Source: Streptomyces albofaciens JCM 4342 (GTDB lineage Bacteria; Actinomycetota; Actinomycetes; Streptomycetales; Streptomycetaceae). Taken from it: a stretch of DNA of 64,000 bases. Positions 60,093 to 64,000 of the stretch are shown here, piece by piece. The number at the start of each line of letters is the position of its first letter. Position 1 is the stretch's first letter. The DNA is taken from NCBI RefSeq assembly GCF_008634025.1, contig NZ_PDCM01000001.1, positions 4,620,501-4,684,500 of the forward strand, written 5' to 3'. Position numbers and translations under genes: made by a program. The notes beneath the pieces were generated by a model. That model was not told where the DNA came from, ran no database searches, and saw only the letters and a list, made by a program, of their open reading frames with translations.

Positions 60093-60225
60093 GGACTTAC
60101 GGACGTGGTCTGGACGTACGGATGTGGTCTGGATGTACGGACCTGGCCTGGATGTACGGCCGTGGTCCCGACGTACGGACGTGTTCCCGACGTACGGACG
60201 TGTTCCCGACGTACGGACGTGGTCT
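60093..60225. repeat. Seven-copy 19-bp tandem array
   Basis: Seven units of exactly 19 bp (60093, 60112, 60131, 60150, 60169, 60188, 60207) with the consensus GGACGTACGGACGTGGTCT. Units 5 and 6 are identical. Each contains GTAC within a short dyad. It fills the gap between the convergent cupin and serine hydrolase genes. Confidence 0.9.
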
Positions 60226-60288
60226 GGTCTTCGGCGGCCGCATCAGAATGCGCCTGCTCTTCCGGCGACGCCGGCCGGCCATATCCGA

Positions 60289-61683
60289 TCAATGCGGCCG
60301 CGCCACGTCGAAGGCGGGCCGCCCGGTGTATTTCCGCGGGGAATGCGTACCGGGTTTCCTGCCGCAGAACTCCGCCTCCACGACGTCCTGGTAATTCTGC
60401 GCCGTCTGCTGAGTCAGCCAGTCGCCGTTGATGTTGAAGGAGAGGAGATGCCGGCCGCCCACGGTGCCGGAAACATGTGTAAGAGAGCCGTGCAGGCTTC
60501 CGTCATGTCCCCAGACCGTGATCCCACAGGACAGGTCGCGGCCCATGAGGCCGAGCCCGTACCGGTTGAAGAGGGCTCCTTCCGGCAGGCGTACCGACTG
60601 CAGCACGGCACGCAGCTGCGCCGGGAGCAGCAGGTCCCCGTTCAGCAGCGCGGTCAGGAAGCGCTGAAGGTCCCCGATGGTGGACACCAGGTCGGCGGAG
60701 CCGGCCCACATGGTGGTGTTGTATTCCGTCGCGTCGTGGACCGCGGCATGCGGCGCCTGCACGTGGAGCTTCGAATACGCGACGGGATGCGGGGCGGGCA
60801 GGGTGGGATCGGTGCCGGGGAAGAACGTCTCGCGCAGCCGCAGCGGGCGCAGGATACGGCGCTCGATCTCATCACGGTAGGAGTGCCCGGTCACCTTCTT
60901 GACGAGCATTCCGGCAACGAGGTAATTGGTGTTGGAGTAAGCCCAGTTGCTGCCCGGTTCGAAAAGCGGCCGGTGCCGCAGCGCGGCCCTCAGCACATCC
61001 TCCGGGGTGAACGTGTCAAAACGGTGCTTGAGGAAACCCGCACCGGCATAGAGCTGCCTCAGCCCGGGATCCTCGGTGAAGTTGAACAGCCCGCTGGCCT
61101 GCTGGAGCACTTGGCGTACGGAAATCCGGCGGCCGTCGTTGCCGTTGCCGCGAATGACGCCCGGCAGCCACCGCTCCACACTGTCATCAAGGCTGAGCGC
61201 GCCTTCGGACTCCAGTTGCAGCATGACGGTGGCGAGGAACGTCTTGGTGACACTGGCGGCCCGGAAGTGGTCGGCGGCCACGCGTTTGCGACCGGAGCCG
61301 AGGTCGGCGACCCCGGCCGTACCGCTCCACGCGCCACCCTGATCCCGTGCGAGAGCGCCCACGCCGGGCAGCCCGGCCTCTGTCACCAGCCGGTTCAGCG
61401 CCTCCTGCGTCAACTGGTGCCGAACCGGCGGGCGATGGCCGCCTCCTGCGGCCCGGGCCGGGCCCGCCAGGGCGGTAATGCCCAGGGCGAGGGATGTCGC
61501 CAGCGCGGCGTACGCGCGGGGGCGTGAACGGGAGCGGTGACGGAGACGGGAACCGAGGCGGAGGCGAAGACGGAAACTCAGGCGGAGGCGGGAACCGAGA
61601 CGAAGACGGGAACCGAGGCGGAGGCGGAACTTGAGGCGGGTGTGGCTGGAGCGTGCGCCGGATCGGGCAGTGCGGCTGTTCAT
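60289..61683 (-). CDS. Serine hydrolase of class C beta-lactamase/DD-peptidase fold
   Basis: 464 residues, exported. Catalytic motifs: S-x-x-K in AASVTKTFLATVML, Y-x-N in WAYSNTNYLVAGML, and HxG-type WGHDGSLHGSLTH near the end. This is the R61 DD-peptidase/esterase family; D-alanyl-D-alanine carboxypeptidase or esterase activity is likely. ATG 61683 is followed by about 60 unusual residues with repeats of RLRLGS (coded by a tandem array, 61530-61650) before the hydrophobic signal core YAALATSLALGITALAG and cleavage at ARA. A signal with so long an Arg-rich n-region is odd. The true start may be further inside. Confidence 0.9.
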   Translation of the reverse strand: MNSRTARSGARSSHTRLKFRLRLGSRLRLGSRLRLSFRLRLRLGSRLRHRSRSRPRAYAALATSLALGITALAGPARAAGGGHRPPVRHQLTQEALNRLVTEAGLPGVGALARDQGGAWSGTAGVADLGSGRKRVAADHFRAASVTKTFLATVMLQLESEGALSLDDSVERWLPGVIRGNGNDGRRISVRQVLQQASGLFNFTEDPGLRQLYAGAGFLKHRFDTFTPEDVLRAALRHRPLFEPGSNWAYSNTNYLVAGMLVKKVTGHSYRDEIERRILRPLRLRETFFPGTDPTLPAPHPVAYSKLHVQAPHAAVHDATEYNTTMWAGSADLVSTIGDLQRFLTALLNGDLLLPAQLRAVLQSVRLPEGALFNRYGLGLMGRDLSCGITVWGHDGSLHGSLTHVSGTVGGRHLLSFNINGDWLTQQTAQNYQDVVEAEFCGRKPGTHSPRKYTGRPAFDVARPH

Positions 61684-62009
61684 ACGCGCCCCCCCCAATT
61701 ACGCGCGGCACCCGGAGAGACGTCACCTCTGCCACCGCACTGGCCGCGCGAGGCTCACCGGACAGCGGTCGGCCGAGCATAATCGCCGCCTGGGTGGGTG
61801 TCTCGTGCGGTGGTGGATGAGGCGGGAATGGAGCGGTGATTGGCGATTCGGCCGCGTCCGAAGGCTTCAACGATGTCGACGACGGCCGCGGAGCGCAACG
61901 ATGGCCACCGAGCTCAACGACCTCCACGGACCTGGACAACCTCCACGGAACTCGACAACTCCTACGACTCCTACGACTTCTATGACTCCGACTGGCAGAC
62001 TTCTCGATC
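61684..62009. other. Gene-free divergent spacer with 9-bp and 18-bp repeats
   Basis: Around 61905-61990 the sequence cycles through ACCTCCACGGACCTGG-like and CTACGACTC units. A run of C (61690-61696) precedes the serine hydrolase start. No gene or clear promoter is visible. Confidence 0.5.
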
Positions 62010-62546
62010 ATGGCGAACAGTGGACTGTGGATCGGCGTCCTCACCGCGTTGACCGCTCTCGGAGCCAGCTACATCACCGCACGGGCAACCTCGCGCGCGG
62101 CGCTGACCCAGGCCCGGACGACCACGATGGCGGAAGCCCTACGTGAACAGCGGGACCGACGCCGGTCCACCTACCGGGAGATGATGCGCTGCGCTCACGC
62201 CTTCTCCGAGATCACCTGGCAGATCGACGATGTCGACGCGGCGCGCGACCGTGGCAGCAAGGACCGCATCCTGGCGGAGATGTACGAACGCATCGGCCCG
62301 GCCATCGGGAACATGAACAAGGCAACCCACGAGGTCCGGCTCGACGGCCCGGCCGAGGTCTCCGCCGCGGCGGAGCGGGTACGACAGATGGCGCGACGCG
62401 TACAGCCGCTGCTCAAGGCACTCATCGGTGCGGAGAATCCCGAGCGGAGGCACGAATACGACGCCGCTTACCTGGAATTCCGGGATGCCTACATCACGTT
62501 CATCGGCCAGGCGAGACAGGCGCTGGAAGTCAAGGACGAAGGATAG
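62010..62546 (+). CDS. Membrane-anchored helical protein, unknown
   Basis: 178 residues. N-terminal transmembrane segment LWIGVLTALTALGASYITA, then a long charged coiled-coil region (RTTTMAEALREQRDRRRSTYREMMRCAHAFSEITWQID; EVSAAAERVRQMARRVQPLLKAL). Such N-anchored helical proteins are frequent in Streptomyces and unassigned. ATG 62010. It ends two bases before the GTG of the IMPase-like gene, so the two are cotranscribed. Confidence 0.75.
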   Translation: MANSGLWIGVLTALTALGASYITARATSRAALTQARTTTMAEALREQRDRRRSTYREMMRCAHAFSEITWQIDDVDAARDRGSKDRILAEMYERIGPAIGNMNKATHEVRLDGPAEVSAAAERVRQMARRVQPLLKALIGAENPERRHEYDAAYLEFRDAYITFIGQARQALEVKDEG

Positions 62547-62548
62547 CG

Positions 62549-63376
62549 GTGCGGCAGCCGCGCCTCGATAGTCTGCACGGCATGGTCAACTGTTACGCGA
62601 GTTCCGACGATGCCGCCGTCGCGATAGCCGGAGCGCGGGCCGGCGCGGACGTGGTCCGCGCCATGTACGGCCAACGGCTCAGCCGAATCGACAAGGGCGC
62701 CGGGGATTTCGCCACCGTCGCCGATGTGGAGGCCGAGAAGGCGATCCTCCGCGTCATCCGTGCCGCACGGCCCGATGACGCGGTGCTCGGAGAGGAAGGC
62801 GGACAGCAGGGTGCCGCCGACGCTGTGCGTCAGTGGTTGGTGGATCCCCTGTGCGGCACGCTGAACTACGCTGTCGGCAATATGCTGGTGGCCGTCAATG
62901 TGGCGCTGCGCGACGGGGCGGCTGCGGTGGCCGACCCGTTCGGCGGCGAGGTCTTCTTCACCGATGGGAAGACCGCCCGAGTACGGCAGGACGGGACCGA
63001 CGACACGCTTCTGACGCCCACGCCCGCCACCCGGCTGGTGGACGTCAATCTGGATCCGCCGTTCCCGAGCGCGCCGGAATTCCGGGCCGTGGATCTGCTG
63101 GCCCACCCCGAGTTCATGGCACGTTTCCGGCCGCGCGTCGTTTCCACGTCGCTGGCGCTGGCCTGGGTCGCGGCCGGAAAGCGCGCCGCGTATGTCACCG
63201 ACGGCGGCGACCTGTCCGCGAGCGTGCATTTCGCGGCCGGTATCGCCGTGTGCCGGGCTGCCGGCTGCGTGGTCACCGGAATCGACGGTGCCCCGGTCGG
63301 TGGGGCGGGCCGTGGGCTTGTGGCCGCCGCCGACGAGGAAACCCACGGGCTGTTGATGTCGATGATGCGTGGCTGA
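62549..63376 (+). CDS. Inositol monophosphatase-like protein with degenerate metal site
   Basis: 275 residues. IMPase fold with the first motif LGEEGG intact. The main metal motif D-P-x-D-G-T is WLVDPLCGTLNY (second Asp replaced by Cys). The C-terminal G-x-x-W-D-x-A-A-G motif is GDLSASVHFAAG, lacking the W-D pair. Catalysis by the usual two- or three-metal route is doubtful. GTG 62549 has GAAGGA upstream; ATG 62582 is an alternative. Coupled to the membrane-anchored protein upstream. Confidence 0.85.
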   Translation: MRQPRLDSLHGMVNCYASSDDAAVAIAGARAGADVVRAMYGQRLSRIDKGAGDFATVADVEAEKAILRVIRAARPDDAVLGEEGGQQGAADAVRQWLVDPLCGTLNYAVGNMLVAVNVALRDGAAAVADPFGGEVFFTDGKTARVRQDGTDDTLLTPTPATRLVDVNLDPPFPSAPEFRAVDLLAHPEFMARFRPRVVSTSLALAWVAAGKRAAYVTDGGDLSASVHFAAGIAVCRAAGCVVTGIDGAPVGGAGRGLVAAADEETHGLLMSMMRG

Positions 63377-63484
63377 AGCCGGTGCGGCGGCCGGATGGGT
63401 TCACCGGCCCAGGTCAGGCCGTGAGGTCTGGTGCCGGGAACAATTCCGTTGTGGTGACGGAAGTGGATCCATAAGGTCACCGGT

Positions 63485-63847
63485 ATGTCTTTGCGTCCTC
63501 GAATGCGTCAAGCCCTGCGGGAAGCCATGAGCGCCCGTGACAAAACCGCGGTGAGTGCCCTGCGTTCGACTCTTGCCGCGCTGGACAACGCCGAAGCGGT
63601 ACCTGCGGAAGCATCCGAGCAGCGCGGCTTGGCCCTTGAGCAATTGCCGGTCGGGGCCGGCGCCACGGAAGTGGCGCGGCGCGAACTCAGTGAGGGCCAT
63701 GCCATGGACATCGTCCGGTCGGAGGCCGATGAACGACTCGCGGTGGCGGCACAGTTGACGTCACCCGCGCACGCCGCCAGGGCGGCGCGGCTGCGCGAGG
63801 AGGCCGCCGTACTGCTGCGCCTCCTCGACGGAGCCGACGCCGCGTAG
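63485..63847 (+). CDS. GatB/YqeY domain-containing protein
   Basis: 120 residues, helical. It reads MRQALREAMSARDKTAVSALRSTLAALDNAEAV, the typical YqeY beginning (L-x-x-A-M-K-x-x-D-x-x-x-x-x-x-L-R), and ends in a charged helix (AARAARLREEAAVLLRLLDG). Standalone YqeY proteins are related to the tRNA-binding tail of GatB but have no settled role. ATG 63485 has AAGGT upstream. Shorter than the about 150-residue family norm. Confidence 0.8.
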   Translation: MSLRPRMRQALREAMSARDKTAVSALRSTLAALDNAEAVPAEASEQRGLALEQLPVGAGATEVARRELSEGHAMDIVRSEADERLAVAAQLTSPAHAARAARLREEAAVLLRLLDGADAA

Positions 63848-63911
63848 CACTTCCGCTCAGCACCTCGGTCTCGCACTCTCGCTCCGAGTCCGGCAGCGCG
63901 GTCGGCGTCGG

Positions 63912-64000
63912 TCAGCCGATGGGATTGACGAAGGCGACGGGGTGGGTGGTGCCGTCCGCCCCGCCCCGTCCCGTCCCGTCCCGTCCCGCCCGACGAGATC
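63912..64000 (-). CDS. Possible 3' end of a gene continuing beyond the window
   Basis: On the minus strand the frame reads a Gly/Arg-rich repeat (GGGAC pentamers) and then DGTTHPVAFVNPIG with TGA at 63914-63912. The ending looks like a real protein terminus and third positions are G/C-rich, but only about 28 codons are visible and the first half is simple repeat. Confidence 0.3.
   Translation of the reverse strand, partial: SRRAGRDGTGRGGADGTTHPVAFVNPIG

Noticed and set aside
60093..60225. Possible plasmid-type iteron origin (seven 19-bp repeats)
   Set aside because: No replication protein gene or AT-rich unwinding element nearby; other gaps carry unrelated arrays of the same kind.

Overview
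The window is high-GC DNA with strong G/C bias at third codon positions, frequent GTG starts, long intergenic spacers and actinobacterial-type genes (SigB/SigF-like sigma factor, PucR, WYL and MerR regulators, ESX/WXG-type proteins, many secreted polysaccharide hydrolases). This points to Streptomyces or a close relative, probably outside the most conserved core. argG is the only clear housekeeping gene.

Layout. 1-15.2 kb: end of a dTDP-glucose 4,6-dehydratase gene, then a secreted carbohydrate-degrading region. It holds an alpha-amylase with a starch-binding domain, an amylopullulanase-like protein lacking its pullulanase half, a GH62 arabinofuranosidase, a GH11 xylanase, a NarL-type two-component system, a glycosyltransferase with an extra C-terminal domain, and a GH5 mannanase. 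The GH62 and GH5 genes share a leader/promoter module. 15.3-26 kb: STAS protein, membrane proteins, a coupled pair of tiny zinc-ribbon proteins, divergent MFS pump/WYL regulator and VOC/MarR pairs, a resistance-kinase relic, a SigB-like sigma factor and a FUSC membrane protein. 26-35 kb: orphan histidine kinase, SUKH protein, esterase/PucR pair, MerR plus membrane-protein operon, LysR/PhzF pair. 35-42 kb: GH18 chitinase with a DasR-like site in its promoter, 2H phosphoesterase, a binding protein without a signal peptide, OsmC, and a DJ-1/PfpI gene split by a complete IS5-family element. 42-52 kb: DUF1707 protein, an SDR lacking its catalytic Lys, a coupled three-gene WXG/ESX-type operon, MerR/MFS, a secreted/membrane pair and an RTX-repeat protein. 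52-64 kb: argG with an ARG-box-like dyad, a PhzF-like protein without its catalytic Glu, a membrane-tethered Mrr-like nuclease, TetR/SDR with twin operators, a cupin, a serine hydrolase, a degenerate IMPase-like protein and a YqeY protein.

How the genes work together. Secreted enzymes for starch, arabinoxylan, mannan and chitin give a plant/fungal polymer degradation set, with local transcription signals visible in several promoters. Most of the rest are small regulator-target pairs in which the operator can be read in the divergent spacer.

The most unusual theme is structural. Many intergenic regions carry short tandem arrays (15-37 bp units), and at least six of them begin inside the 3' end of a gene, often copying its stop codon downstream. 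Related low-complexity expansions sit in frame inside several proteins.
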